Below are positions 24,463 through 37,600 of a stretch of 64,000 nt of DNA, in pieces. Numbering within the stretch: the stretch's first letter is position 1; each line of letters begins with the position of its first letter. The stretch is from Piper betle (lineage: Eukaryota > Streptophyta > Magnoliopsida > Piperales > Piperaceae), in contig JAURVB010004762.1 in the NCBI GenBank assembly GCA_033002965.1, forward strand, positions 1 through 64,000, written 5' to 3'. A program made the position numbers and the translations under genes. Below the pieces are notes generated by a model. The model was not told where the DNA came from, did no database searches, and saw nothing but the letters and a program-made list of their open reading frames with translations.

Positions 24463-24918
24463 TCCAAGAAATACCTCTAGCCAGTATGGGAAGCTCCACC
24501 CATGCCTACTCCGTTCCTGCAGTGACACAATTTTAGTCATCATGTCTGAAATATTCCTTTCAGTATGAATTTTTGTTAGCTTAAAAGATTTATTTTCCAA
24601 CACATATCTTATTGAGTGATATCTCACGTCAATGTGTTTGCTCTTTGAATAAAAACTTGAATTCTTACTCATGTGAATTGTACTTTGGCTATCACAATGC
24701 ACAATATATCTCTCCTGTTTAATGTCAATTTTATTCACAAATCTCTTCGTCCATAGCATCTCCTTACAAGTTTTTGTAGCAGCAATAAATTCTGCGTCAG
24801 TTGTGGATAATGCAACATATTTTTGTAACCTAGACAACCAAGACACAACCCCACTAACAAAATTAACAACAAACCCAGATGTAGACCTTCTTGTCTCCAA
24901 GTCACCTACCATGTGCAT
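24463..24918 (-). pseudogene. Copia RNase H domain
   Basis: The frame has RRSTSGFVV, SWLSRLQKYVALSTTDAEF, VHCDSQSTIHM and KHIDVRYHSIRYV, the usual RNase H end of copia pol, and runs toward the polypurine tract. Acidic residues of the active site (the D in TDAEF and in HCDSQS) are present. Confidence 0.85.
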
Positions 24919-25011
24919 CGATGTAGCTAACTATAAAAGTTTATCACTTCCAAAACATAAACACATTTTGGATATACCTCTCAAGTACCTCATTATCCAT
25001 TTAACTACTTG

Positions 25012-26050
25012 TCAATGTTCTTTACTCGAATTTGCTAAATGTCTGCTAACCATTCCAACTACATATACTATATCCGGCCTTGTACAAACCATAGCATACA
25101 TCAAACTACCAACTGCAGAAGCATAAGAAACCTTTCTCATTTCCTTCATCTCCATTTCACTTAAGTCACTTTTCTTCAACTTAAAGTGACTCCCAAGTGG
25201 AACTACAACCGGCTTTCCATCTTTCATGTTGAATTTTTTAAATACCTTTTCTATGTACTTTTCCTATAACACCTAAAGCTTTCTAGCTCCCTTGTCACGT
25301 TGAATAGACATCCCCAAGATTTGCTTTGCCGTTCCCAAATCCTTCATTATAAAGGATTTATTCAAGTTCTTCTTTAAACTTGCAATTTTGGCTCTATCAT
25401 GTCCTACAATTAACATGTCATCTACATAAAGCAACAAAATAATAAAGTCACCATCATCAAACCTCTTTATAAACACACAGTGATCTGAATACCCATTCTT
25501 TTCCATAAAAGAATCAAACTTTTTGTACCACTCTCTAGAAACTTGCTTCAAACAATACAAACTTTTTTTCAATCTACATATCATATGTTCCTTTCCTCTG
25601 ACTTCAAAACCCTCTGGTTACTCTATGTATATGGTCTCCTCAAGATCACCATAAAGAAAGGTCATCTTCACATCTAACTATTCAACTTTCGAGTCCAAAG
25701 TAGCAACTAAAGCCAGAACAATTCTAATAGAAGATATTTTAACAAAAGGAGAAAAAATTTTATCGAAATCAATACCTTTCTTCTGTCCGAAGCTCTTCAC
25801 CACCAACCTTGCCTTGTACATTGGTTGTGTGTTGTTTTCTTTATATTTGATCCTATAAACTCATTTGTTCCTCAATACGCTCTTCCCCTTAGGAAGATCA
25901 ACTAACTCATAGTTATGATTATCATGTAAAGATTTCATCTCATCTTACATTGCCTTCAACCACTTCTCATTTTTTACATGAGCTTTGACCTCACTGAAAT
26001 TTTCTGGTTCTCCACATTCAGTAATTGTCACATATTCTGATGATGGATAT
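25012..26050 (-). pseudogene. Copia reverse transcriptase, broken by stops
   Basis: The minus strand shows QLDVKMTFLYGDLEETIYIE near 25640-25700, followed by a stop. The next open frame (25584-25273) has LKKSLYCLKQ and the catalytic YVDDML. A third part (25227-25012) has SYASAVGSLMYAM and CTRPDIVYVVG. The YVDD box is intact, but the frame is interrupted at least twice. Confidence 0.85.
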
Positions 26051-26084
26051 CTTTTTGATGAAACTAGTTCATGAGCTGATCTCC

Positions 26085-27164
26085 TCACATTAGTTGGTTG
26101 CCTTTGATCAGAATCTCCATGTCCTGTCCAACATCATTAACCAATTCATTAGAAATATCATCAGACAATACATCTTCACCCTCATCATCACTAGGTGAGG
26201 AAATAATTATGTTATCTTGAGCCGCCTCTTCACTTCTAATTGAGGTTGAAGGTTCTTTTATCCCTTTAAAGTTTTCCTGAGATTTTGTTTGAGAAACTTC
26301 TACATTGCCAAAGTCCTCAACTATTTGATCCTCCCCGAAAACTACATCTCTGTTTTGAATCAGTTTTCTATTCTTAGGATCCCAAAGTTTACATCCAAAC
26401 TTATCATCACCACATCCCAGAAAAATACATTCCAGGGCTCTACAGTTAAGCTTATCCCTTTGCTCCTTTGGCACATGCGCAAAGGCTTTACAACCAAAGA
26501 CTCTCAAATGAGAATAACTAACCTTTTTGTCACTCCAAACCCTTTCTAGTATGTCACTGTCTAGGGCATGTGTGGGAGATCTGTTGATCAAATAACAAGT
26601 TGTACTCATGGCCTCACCCCAGAAGCTTTTAGGCAACTTAGCTGAAGACAACATACTCCTAACCCTCTTAGAGATGGTCTTATTCATCCTTTCAGTCACT
26701 TCATTATGTTGAGGAATATAAGGAACCATCTTCTCATGCCTAATCTCATGCTTGCTACAATATTCATTAAATTCAACAGAACAATATTCACCATCATTAT
26801 CACTTTTAAGGCATTTTAATGGTTTACCGATTTCTCTTTCAATCAATACATGAAAATTCTTAAAAATGCAAAAAATATCACTTTTATTTTTCATGTCATA
26901 AGCGCACACCTTCCTAGAAGGATCATTAATACAAGTAACAAAATAAATAAAACCACCAAGAGATCTTACCTCTATAAGCCCACACACATCAGAGTGTACC
27001 GACTCAAGAACTTCTAACTTTCTTGTACTTGTGCTTGCAAAGGATATCATACGTTGTTTTCCGACCAAACAGTGGTCACAAGGACTACTTGTGATATCCT
27101 TGACCTTGAGAAGGGGATTTAATTTCTTCAAAGTCTCTAATCCTTTCTCACTCATGCGTCCCAA
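26085..27164 (-). pseudogene. Copia integrase
   Basis: This is the longest open part of the element (359 residues). It starts in the GAG-pre-integrase segment (CDHCLVGKQ). It keeps the three acidic residues of the DDE core: D in VHSDVCG, D in LKSDNDGEY and E in PQHNEVTERMNKT. Downstream, FWGEAM, YLINRSPT, FGCKAFAHVP and CIFLGCGDD match the copia C-terminal region. The tail is acidic (SPSDDEGEDVLSDD). Some consensus residues are changed (for example Q-N-G to H-N-E before the glutamate). Confidence 0.9.
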
Positions 27165-27289
27165 TTGATGATGTCACAAATTAGCAGTAGAATCAAATGA
27201 GGAGATATTAACCTCCCTTCAAACTAGACTCGTCCCAGTCATGTACAAACTGCAATACTTCTTCCCTTTAGCAATAACAAGAGAACTTT

Positions 27290-27661
27290 TCACAAGTTTC
27301 CACACACTTTGTACAAATTGTGAACCAAATCCTTCATCATCAAGCATTTCGATTGAATATATCTGACATTTTTAAGCACCAATCTGTAACTTGTGTTTAT
27401 TACTATATGCACATATCCAAGTCCTATAATTTTGGAAGTATCACTATTTCTCATCTTTACTATACCCAAATCTAAAGATTTATAGGTAGTAAAGAAATTT
27501 CTGCTTGGAGTTGCATGAAATGATGCTCCCAAGTCAATTACCCAACTACCATCACAATGAGCCGTCAAATAATCATTCTCACAATCAGAAAGAATCACCA
27601 TGCCATTATGTACAACATTAGTATTCGTTTCTCCTTGATCATTGTTGTCCTTATTTTTCAA
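27290..27661 (-). pseudogene. Copia protease region, active-site motif altered
   Basis: The frame contains SWVIDLGASFHATPSRNFF. The usual copia protease motif here is D-S-G-A; the serine is leucine, while the catalytic aspartate remains. GLGYVHI and LVLKNVRYI match the rest of the fold. A frame or stop break separates it from the integrase frame. Confidence 0.8.
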
Positions 27662-27676
27662 GTCTTTCTTGAATTT

Positions 27677-28381
27677 TCAATAATCCTTCTTTATATGACC
27701 TGTTTTGTCACAATAATAACACTTCAAGTGTTTTCCTTGACTCTTGTCCCTTCTGTTTGTGTCTCTATTTCTTGATCTACCTTTTGCCTCTTCTGACACT
27801 AATGCATGAAACCCTGAAGCTGGTAGAGATTTTTTCTCATCTCCTCGTTCAGTAAACTGTTTGTTACCATGTCCATTATTAGTTTTCCATCTGAAGCAGC
27901 ATTGCTCAAAGATATCACCAATGTTTCCCAACTCTCTGGCAAAGTGTTGAGGAGCAGGATAGTTTATCCTTCCTAATCTAGAGTCACCTGCATTCTAACA
28001 AGTTGAATAATAATACTCTTTATCTCATTAAGATGCTCACTTATGTCAGTTCCATCCTTATACCTCAAATTCACCTATTTCCTTATCAAAAGGGTCTTAT
28101 TGCCAACAATATTCCTCTCAAAAACTTCTTGGAGTTTATCCCATATTGCTTTTGAGGACGTCAATTCAGAAATATTATGATACACAACTTCATCTACCTA
28201 TTGTCTTAAACAGGTCATAACCTTCCTATCCAACTTATTCCAACCATTTTCAGTCACCTCTGCTAGTGATGGGTTCATATAAATTCTTGGAATATAGATG
28301 ATCAATTATCTTTCCTTTTCAATAGTGTCAGTTACTTGGCCCTTTAAGAGATATCATCTTAACATACTTTCCATCAGCCAT
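27677..28381 (-). pseudogene. Copia gag remnant with damaged zinc knuckle
   Basis: A minus-strand ATG at 28381 opens MADGKYVKMISLKGPSN and then meets a stop. Further pieces follow in changing frames. The last open part (27931-27677) is basic and ends in a knuckle, CYYCDKTGHIKKDY, where the final cysteine of the CX2CX4HX4C motif is tyrosine and the codon after it is a TGA where family members usually have tryptophan. Two G-to-A changes would explain both. Confidence 0.75.
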
Positions 28382-28495
28382 CTTATTGAAATATAAATCA
28401 AACACGCCAACTAAACTCTTAGAAATTTTGCCGAACACCTAGTGGGCATCAAATATCAATAACAAAAACTTGCAATATCCAAACCAAATAACCTG

Positions 28496-28507
28496 GCTCT
28501 GATACCA
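28496..28507 (-). promoter_or_regulatory. Primer-binding site for initiator tRNA-Met
   Basis: The minus strand reads TGGTATCAGAGC, complementary to the 3' end of plant initiator tRNA-Met, two bases inside the 5' LTR. It fixes the element's orientation. Confidence 0.9.
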
Positions 28508-28509
28508 CT

Positions 28510-29018
28510 TGTTGGGATTACCCAAACAAACCAAATATAAATCTCCTATTTCAACACATAAGTACCAAACAATTAGAGAGCTTAGACAAGATAATTTTAC
28601 GTGAAAACCCCCTAATTTAAGGTGGAAACCATGGGGCAAATGGTCAGATTAAGTGTACTATATCACAATTTTGATATAATATAGATCCACAAGAGAACAA
28701 ACTCTCCAATACTAATTTATTGTATTTTTTATAAAATTAGTATAAAGTCGTAGAAGATAATAAATGAAGAATATTATATATTAAGATATTTGGCAAAGTT
28801 ATTATTGAGAATTGCAATCGAATCTCAACAAAATATTCACTTTTCTTCAATCAATATAATTTCTTTCTCCCTTCGTAGCAATAGTTATTCTCAAAAACCA
28901 AAAATCAAAAAAACAAAGAAGGAAAACATTATAAGTTGCTTTTTATTCTTTTCAACTAACAAAATTTATAAAATCTTAATTTTTGCCTAAAACAATACAG
29001 AGGAGGGACAACCCAACA
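28510..29018 (-). repeat. Right (5') LTR of the copia element
   Basis: It begins TGTTGGGATTACCC and ends GGGACAACCCAACA, so the tips are inverted (TGTTGGG and CCCAACA). It would have held the element's promoter, transcribed leftwards. Confidence 0.9.
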
Positions 29019-29838
29019 ATTGTGGCATGATTGCTCGATGATACCCCTTCAGTTCATTATGAGAGACGCTGGCATATGAATGATCTCATGTAACTGTTTT
29101 CTCGCACTCAAAAGTGAGATCTTGGGCTCTAAGATGTTATATACATCATGAGGTTATACTTGACATTTATGATGTTTTTGATTAATCGGTTCCCGATTCT
29201 TCTTTTTCTATATTTGTTCTACGTAAAATTTCTACGGCTTTTGTTCTTTTCATTTTCTCTCTGCATCATTGTTTCTAATACTGTACTTGAAGAAAACGCC
29301 GTGCAGTCGTCTTTGTACCTATCAGTCACCTTGATGCGTGGAAATGGAAACGGAAAATGAAATGAGAAAAAGTGAAATATTCTGTCAACATTGGGATTAG
29401 AATCCCGCACTACTTACTCTTTATGCATCCAATTGGAGATTAAAGCACTTCGTTTGCTTCAGAAGTTCAAATTAGCTGCTTATACAAGTAAGACAACCGA
29501 GTCTCGTTTAGTGAGGAGAAAGAGAGACATAAAACACCCTCTTATTCCCGGTTGCATATAGTATGGTAGAGGTTGGAAAAAATGCAACTTCCTAATTCCT
29601 ACCCATGAGAATATAGTTAAGTCCTTCCTATAAAACCAATTAAGCTAGAGAAATGAATGCTTGCATTCTAACTAGTCGAAGGAGGAAAAGAGAAATTGGG
29701 ATGACTATGGTAATTAGATACTAAATAAAATCTTTTGCAGGAACGAGGCAAGATGATGACCATCTTATTTTCTGACCGGAACGCTGCATATATTCGAATC
29801 AACCAAAAATGTTCATTTTCCTACCTCAAATGTAATTG

Positions 29839-29884
<46 letters not shown>

Positions 29885-31289
29885 TTGATGTCATTGAAAT
29901 ACTTTGAAGCATGGATGGAAATGGGTAGGCTGGTAATGTATAGAAAATTTTCCTGTCATAACCAAGCATTAAAATATTTAGTGATATTGATCATTGAACC
30001 ATTTTGTTTCATCATACTAAAGATTTATGAGGAGTAATCCTCTGCCACTGTTTTGCTTTATTTGCAGAAGCTGTTGAAAAATGCGGTCAAGAGTCTTCCA
30101 TCCCCGCGAAATGGCACACACACTTAAAAAAAACTATGGACATATTTATTTGACTTGGGACCTCTTTGTGTTGATTATGTAAATGTCACATTTATATTCC
30201 ATTCCGTAATTGTTTTATATATTAGGATAATATTCAAGTATGTGCATATTTAGAGGACTGAGAGTTACATATTTATTTGTGTATAATAATATACATGAGC
30301 ATCATGTACATGCAAGAACATGAGTGGAAATTATCCTTTTCAACGTCCTGGTAAAATTTAAAAGACGTGACTCTTTATCACTTTGTCAGTTTCTTTTAGG
30401 CTAGTGATGTTTCCTGTTGATTAAATTGATAATTCTAATAATTCTAAGAAAGTTACTAGAAGTTATAATTAGTTTTCTATTATTTGATGTAGAAATAAGT
30501 ACCCAAATCACTAAGATTATCAATTTTATCCCTAAAAAGTATCATTAGACTTTCTTTTCAAGTACTATGTTTATTTTATCTACTCTTTCCTTGCAGATGA
30601 AACATAATATTAACAAAATTTAACGTGGAATCAACTCGAAATTAATTCCAACCAAACTTGCTTAGAGCCATGTAAATAAAAGAGACGTTGATAATGTTGA
30701 TCAATAGTGTGAAGTACTTAGAATTTTATGAAGTTTATGCCTTAAGCTATTACTTAATTGATACAAAATGGAGATAAATGTTAATGGCCATCACACTTGA
30801 GATCTAATGTAAATTAATATAAGTAGCTAGATTTACTTTCTCCATGCAAAGAAAAAGAGAAAACAGATCAGACAAGGAAAAAGAAAAGTGGGGTTGCATG
30901 ACTTGTGACTGTGCCCATCTATATTCGACTAATTAGCTAACCTTCTTCATTGGGTTGCATGGCCATGGCTGCCTCCCCAATCCCACTTTCCTTTGTCTTT
31001 TTCTTTTCTTTCCCACCACTTTTTTCATAACACTGCATGCCAGAGTATCAAAGAAGCTTACAAGCAAATAAACTCCAAGCCTGCTACAAGGTAGAGAAGA
31101 AAAAGAAGATCAAGAAAGAAGGGATGGAAGATCTAGCTATGATCAAGCTTCTCCTTTTTTACATGCATCCACTCCAATCTCTTTCGGTTCCTCTCATTCT
31201 GATTTTCCAGTAGATGTGATTCTCCACCTCCTTCAAACTAGCCCACCATCTAACTTTCCAAGCCAAAAGCACAAAGATCAAATCTCACC
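29019..31289. other. Intergenic region upstream of the Dof gene
   Basis: No gene is seen. A (CT)n microsatellite lies at 29841-29878. The last 400 bases become less AT-rich and CT-rich and are likely promoter and 5' UTR of the Dof gene. Confidence 0.4.
29841..29878. repeat. (CT)n microsatellite
   Basis: About 19 perfect CT units. Long CT runs are common in plant promoter-proximal DNA; here it is about 1.4 kb from the nearest start codon. Confidence 0.95.
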
Positions 31290-32548
31290 ATGGATTTTAC
31301 ATCTCCTCCTCTCTACCTAGATCCATCACTAGCCAACTGGGAGCAGGTAATTAGTTAAGCTTTTCCTTGATCTTCTCTTTCCTTTCTTCTCACACAAACA
31401 CACACGCAAGTAGAAGCAAATCAAAAGGAAGTCAACTTCCCACTCTTTATGAAGAATTTCTCTGAATATAATTTTTACACTAGCTGTAAGGCTTCACAAT
31501 CGAAAATTTGTCAAAAGTTCGAAGATAGTCCCTAAAAACATTTTCTGTCTCTAAACATTTATTTTTTCGATCTTAATATTGCTAATATCATTATTTCATA
31601 AACTTTACGTTTCCCAATATTGCATCACCTCGACAGCAAAACCAGCAACAAGGAGACCATGGCAGTCTACCACATCTTCCACCACCACGAGTAATAACAA
31701 CCCCAGCGCCGGCACTGCTGATCCGGCCGGGCTCCATCCCCGGCAGGGCTGATCTTGCCAGGATTACAACACCAGAGGGGAGGTTGAAGTGCCCCAGGTG
31801 TGATTCCACCCACACCAAATTCTGCTACTACAACAACTACAGCCTCTCCCAGCCCCGCCACTTTTGCAAGACATGCCGCCGGTACTGGACCAGAGGCGGC
31901 GTCCTTCGCAACGTCCCCATCGGTGGCGGCTGCCGGAAAACTACCAAAAGAAGCAAATGCAGTAGCTCGAAGCCGTCCGCTGCTATAACTAGTTTTATTC
32001 CCTCCACTGATTGCTATCTGAGCACAAGTAGTAGTAGTGCTCCTAAGTTCATGGCTGGTTTGCACCATATTGTTGGAGGTCATTATGGTGTGCCTGGTCC
32101 TATTGGTCTGAGCTATGGAGGATCATCGGAACATCACATGGAAGTCCGTATGGGGACAAGCCCAAGTGGTGGAGAGGGAAGCATCTTGCCAATTGGATTC
32201 ATAGATGCTCAATGGAGATCAGTAAGACCACCACAAGTGACTCCACCACCACATCAGTTTCCATTCTTGACAGGGTTAGGGACAAGAGTAGGTTATATCC
32301 ATCCATCTGTAGAAGGTGGGAGTTCTGATGATCAGACGAGAATTACTAAGCCAATTACAAGTTCAAGTGGTGTGATTGATACTCAGATGGTGCCAGGGAA
32401 AATGGAAGATCAGAGGTTGAACACTGGTAGAAGCTTTACGGGCCTGTCTGGGGATCAGGATGAAGATCAGTACTGGGGTGCTAGAAATGCATGGACTGCA
32501 GATCTTTCTGCTGGTTTTTCATCCTCTTCTACCACCAATATGCTTTGA
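31290..32548 (+). CDS. Dof zinc-finger transcription factor (DOF5.1/DOF3.6-like), two exons
   Basis: Dof proteins are plant-only nuclear transcription factors that bind AAAG sites. Exon 1 (31290-31346) encodes [19 protein letters not shown]; a GT-AG intron of 290 bp follows; exon 2 (31637-32548) encodes the rest, for 322 residues. The Dof domain lies at about residues 67-120: [20 protein letters not shown], then [14 protein letters not shown], with four zinc-binding cysteines in CX2C-X21-CX2C spacing, and the basic tail VPIGGGCRK. The short exon 1 with a YLDP motif, an intron just before the domain and a RPGS motif ahead of the finger resemble the DOF5.1/2.4/3.6 group, whose members act in vascular and growth control. 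I place it there with moderate confidence. One Dof core residue differs (IGGG for the usual VGGG). The tail is Ser/Gly-rich with HQFPFL. Confidence 0.93.
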
Positions 32549-34665
32549 GAAAAACTTCTTAGAATTATGACTTGCTAAAAAGTTTGTTTTTAGGCAAGCT
32601 GCGTGCATCCACTTGATTTCTTGGGTATGCTTGAATAAATACATTGATTAATTTCCAACAACTTAGAGTAGATGAAAATACTCAGGATGGATCGAAGTGG
32701 ATACTAAAATATTTGAAGTTTAGTTACCACAGCTACCTGAAAATGTTAAACTATTATTATTGTTTTAATTTAGAGCTTCGGTTTAGCACAGCTTCGATAT
32801 GGATGACATTTTCTTTAGTTTTGGGGAAATTCCATAGAATAAGACAGCCATGAAGTCTAAAATTCAGGTATCTAGTCATAAATCGAACAACGTACTGATC
32901 ATCACATGGTAAGCTTCCAGTTGGTTTTATTGTTTTGGCTACATTGTTGGGCGGTGGGTAATATGTTAATAGAGACAGCTCGTTTAGAACATATATAGCT
33001 GTAATAGTTGGTTAATTGGGTTTGGTTTTTAAAAGCATCGTTGAGTGATGTTTGTTGCCTAATGAATGGCGATTAAGAGACCGAGTTTGGATATATTGGA
33101 AAAATTTTGTGTGGTTTCTTTATTCTTAACCTTAATTTGAATGTTCTCTGGTACTGCTGATTATGTTCTTGACTTTAATGTTGTATAGGCTGATTATATT
33201 CCTCTTGTGATCAACATTTAATCTCACGAATTGGAGGTCATAAGCTAGCTTGATTAAAAAGTGTGGATTATGGGTCTTCATGGATCAGATAGCTATGGAT
33301 AATATTAATGGTCGGGAACAAATTATATTTTGTGGTAATAATCAAATTCCGTTGTGCATGAATACTGAATACAGTGATATCGAATAATTTGTACTAAACA
33401 GCGAAGAAAGCCATATTCCTTTTAGCTCGTAAGAGGAGGAATTATGAGAAATAAGATGTGGGGGTACATGATGAATGTAACCTTGTATGAGCTAGAAATG
33501 ACTTTTGCTTAGACAATGAAATAACAAAGCAGGGGACAGATAAAGCAAAGTTTCACAGTACGTAGCAGTCTTCGTGCTAGAAGCCAGAACCCATCTCAGT
33601 AGGTCGGTCGGATCCAAACAATAATTCTGCCAAAAGGTTTGAGCAAAACCCTGCAGGGGTTGCTTTGGGAAGAAAAAACCAAAAATAACCTATTAGATGT
33701 TAATAAAATTAATTAGAACTAAAATAAGAATAAAAAATACCTGAATCTACCTAGGATGTCTAAATCTTAAATGTCTTTCAAGTTTCCTATTATCAAAGTT
33801 TGATTATAGAACTAAACATATTTTTATGATCTATCTCTATCTAATTCTGTAAAATAATATCATTTTTTAACTTTTAAATTTATACGTTTGTATCTTTATA
33901 TAGAAAAAAATAATAATTATCATTCTTTTACTTATAAGGATACGTATATATCTACACGTAGATTTACATGAAATATATTAAATACATTTATTTAGATTTA
34001 GATAAGGCACACCATTATAGATATCTCTATCATACACGCTAATAAAACCCTTCAACGGCAACAAGAAAATTGAAATCCCAATATATTTATGGTGATCTCC
34101 AAATCTCCAAGAGATGAGATGCGTATCTTTTGAATGAAGAGAGACAGATGTGTATCGTGTTACAGTAAAGGCAACCTCCATTCTTCAATGAGCAAACTGT
34201 GCGCGGAATTCCATGCATGAAAACTGTTTAAGTAGATCCTCTTTTTCCTTCTCGCCTGGGCGTGTCATTGTCTTCTTCTTTGCTTTTTATCTGAAACGTC
34301 TCTTTCTACGTGTGGGTAAAAGGAACGTCCGAACAGCTTTTTTGATAGAACTTCAAACGAGCTGCAGTTGAAGACAGGAAAGAAAAGAAAATCTATCATA
34401 CACTATGGAGATCATACTTGGGCCAAATTCATGCCAAATAACATGGGAACTTACACCGAGCGAGAAGAGAATTTGATTCAATTTGCTATTTATAGTTTAC
34501 AGTTTATAGCCATACATAAAATTTGATTCAATCCAACAAACAACGTAGGAACTTACCCGGAGGGGGAAGCGATCTTCCACTCCCTCCTCATATGATATAA
34601 TACAAAGCCCTCACCTCATCAAACTGCCAAAATAAAAACCAATCATTCACGAATTAGATAAGTTT
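32549..34665. other. Convergent intergenic region between Dof and U-box genes
   Basis: The Dof 3' UTR and the U-box gene 3' UTR meet here. The middle (33650-34000) is AT-rich. I see no gene. Confidence 0.4.
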
Positions 34666-37600
34666 CTATGTTTCAGCACTTGTTTGTTGCGTTGCCATTT
34701 GTGGGTTAATTTGAGGAGAAACAATAGTTTGCAAATGCATTTGCATACTAAGATCAGATTGAGCTTGAGTTTGCTGAGACTGAGATGGAGCTTCCGCCTG
34801 GGCGAGAGCAATGAGCTTCTGCTGCTCTGCAGATCTTCGGATACGTTCGAGCAACTGGGCTGCTTTTCTCTTTCCTCGATCTGTACCATTTTGAACCAGG
34901 TCCAAAAGAGGATCCATTACTCCAAGCTCCTGTGCCTCAACAAGGTACTGGTGGTCTCCGCTGCACAGGTGCACCAACACCGCAGCAGCATTCTCTCTGT
35001 TCCTAGGAGAACCACTGCCAATTACCTCTACTAAAACAGGGACGGCATTGGCCGCACCAATTGCAGCTTTTCCCTCAGAATGGCTTGAAAGGATGGCTAG
35101 TATAGCGAGCGCTTCATCCACCATCCCGCCAACAGGCTCAGTCAACAGTTTCATCAAGGTGATGACCACTCCTGCACGTACTGCCCTTGCTTTGTTTCCT
35201 TGATAAATGCACAGATTAAATAAGGCAGTTGCCGCATCCTTCTTTCCCCTTTGGCTCCCTTCATTTAAAAGTGTAACAAGAGCTGTAATTGCTCCCGATG
35301 CACCAATGGTAACTTTGTTCTCATCCACCACGGAGAGGCTGAAAAGAGTAGCAGCTGCATTTTCTCGAGCTTCCATGCTGCCACTTTTCAAGACATGCAC
35401 AATACCCGGAACAGCACCAGCACCTACAATGGTGCTCTTGTTATCTTCACAAATAGAGAGGTTGAGAAGTGCAGTAACAGCATGCTCTTCGGTGCGTGGA
35501 TCTGTAGTGGAGAGAAGGTTCACAAGCAAAGGAATGGCCCCTGCTTCTGCTATGCAAACTCGGTTGTCTGCATTACGCTTAGCAAGGAGCCGAAGCTCAC
35601 CAGCTGCAGACCGTTGGTCATCAACATTTGTTGAGGAAAGCTTAAAAAGAAGAGCATCAATTGCAGCCCGTTCCCTGGGAGAGCAAGATGATTGAGCCTT
35701 ATTACTAAGTGAAGAGTTGCCAGGCCGCTTTGGAGGTTCTATACCATTTGCTTCGCACCACTGAGCAATTAAGCTGCGCAAGACATAGTTGGTAGTAAGT
35801 GCAGTGCTGCTGAGAGCCTGTCGTGTCTTAGGGCATGTGCTATGACCAGCTTCAAGCCATTTCTCAATGCAGGACCTTTCATATGTCTACAGAAATTTTT
35901 TTAAAAAAAAGTTAAGGAGAACATACGCTTAAATTTCTTAGAAGACTCTGGATCAGGAATAAGTGAAACTACCTGTCCTGTGGAAACAATGACAGGATCC
36001 TTCATCAATTCAAGGGATATAGGGCAGCGAAAATCATCAGGAATAATAGGAGATTTTGGGCTTGCATCAGAAGCTATACGCTCTGGCACATTTGTAGACA
36101 GAAGTTTGCAGTTTGTACCATCGCCAATGTCAGGATTTTCAGTCAACACAAAATCTTTGATTTTCCTCAGCAGCAGAGACATCTTCTCAATACTGGACCC
36201 AGGATCACCATCACTGGCACTTACCATTTCATGCAAAGCTAATGACTCTTGTTTAATGTCAGACAAACTTGCAAGCTGTAACTGGTCAGCTAATCTCCTT
36301 AAAACACCAGGTTCAATTTCGGAATCATTGCTCTTGTTGTAAGCATCAGAAAGGTCATCAAACAGCTCAACATCCAGAGGATCAATACGTCCTTTAGCCC
36401 TTTTAAACTGGCCGTGAACCAGTTCAACCTGAATACAACCATATCCAGATCTTATTATCAAAGGAAAATTGAATGCCAATGCTGCAATCTGAAGCCATGA
36501 AAAATAGAACACAAAGAAGGATAGCAACAGAACTCTTATGCATAGGGTGCAGGAATCAATCCAATCAGCAAGAAAAGAAAAAAATCAGCTTAGGTGCGAC
36601 TGAATTGTATATTTCTTTTTAATCACGAGAGAAAACGCGTGAACTGAAAGCTGAGATTAAGCTCACACTTCATTTAATTGAGTTTCATGCACATAAGGAA
36701 TACAAGATAGTTAAATACTTCTAAAACGAGATCTTTTTCGAAAACAAATCTTCTGGTTATCATGTTTGACACTCATAAAACCCAACTATCTTTAGTCACA
36801 CATGCACACATGGCACTGCTAGATTACAACATTCTACACCGGTTCCACAACGGACCACTTTAGACAACTATATTTCACGTACAAAAGGAACATGCTACTG
36901 AGTGCAGAGGAGGCGCAACACAGACAAGTCTTGTAGAATCATGATTTGGCAATTAAGCCCTCCATCCTAAATGCAATGAGATGTACAATTGGAATTCCAT
37001 TTTATATAAGTTTAAAACAGAATGCCAAAGGAAAAAGATCTTAAGTAAATGCATGCTGCATATTTCTATTATATGTCAAATAAGTACCTGTTCTCGAACT
37101 TCATCTGATATGTCAAGTTTATCATACGAAATACCAGCCAAGGCCTGTTCTAGTTGTGACGTTACTTCTTGAAATCTTTCCATTATTTGATCTCGCTCAA
37201 GTACCTGTATTGAAATTGGTAAAACGTGAATAAGAGTGTGCATATCCCGACTAGTAATCATCTCACATACTGGTACAGCTCATCGTTTTCTCTAGATAAT
37301 ACATAGGGTGGAAAGCAAGTAAAACGCCTCCCAAGATTGATTTACTGGGCTTCACAAACGACGAGTAACTGAACATCTCACGAAGTGAAATCAACTTATT
37401 GCATCAGAAACACAAGGGTAGGAAGATGGTGAAATAGTAGTCAGAAATTAATATCACCGCAACCACTTTATCGTAACTCACAATACCACATTATTCATAA
37501 ATCATTACCTCGGATTAGAGACTTACCAAATGGCCAGTAATTCTAGAAACAGAAGGAAAAGCACTAAGGTCACTTGTTTTTTCTAGTGTAAGTGAGTGAC

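Larger units (their letters stand above)
23914..29018 (-). mobile_element. Full-length Ty1/copia LTR retrotransposon, inactive, minus strand
   Basis: Both LTRs are present (23914-24445 and 28510-29018), starting TGTTGGGATTA and ending CAACA. Inside the right LTR the minus strand reads TGGTATCAGAGC (28496-28507), the initiator tRNA-Met primer site, two bases from the LTR. Inside the left LTR a purine tract (CGGGAAGGGGAGG on the minus strand) marks plus-strand priming. Domain order on the minus strand is gag with zinc knuckle, protease, integrase, reverse transcriptase, RNase H, the copia order. The integrase motifs look Tork/Tnt1-like. Flanks read ATTAT and ATTGT, a 5-bp target duplication with one mismatch. 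Stops and frameshifts break gag, the gag-protease junction and reverse transcriptase, and the LTRs have diverged a lot, so the insertion is old and dead. Confidence 0.93.

Noticed and set aside
25273..25584. Independent reverse-transcriptase gene
   Set aside because: It is only the middle part of the copia pol region between the two LTRs.
35207..35695. 162-residue plus-strand frame over the U-box gene
   Set aside because: It is a shadow of the ARM-repeat exon on the minus strand.
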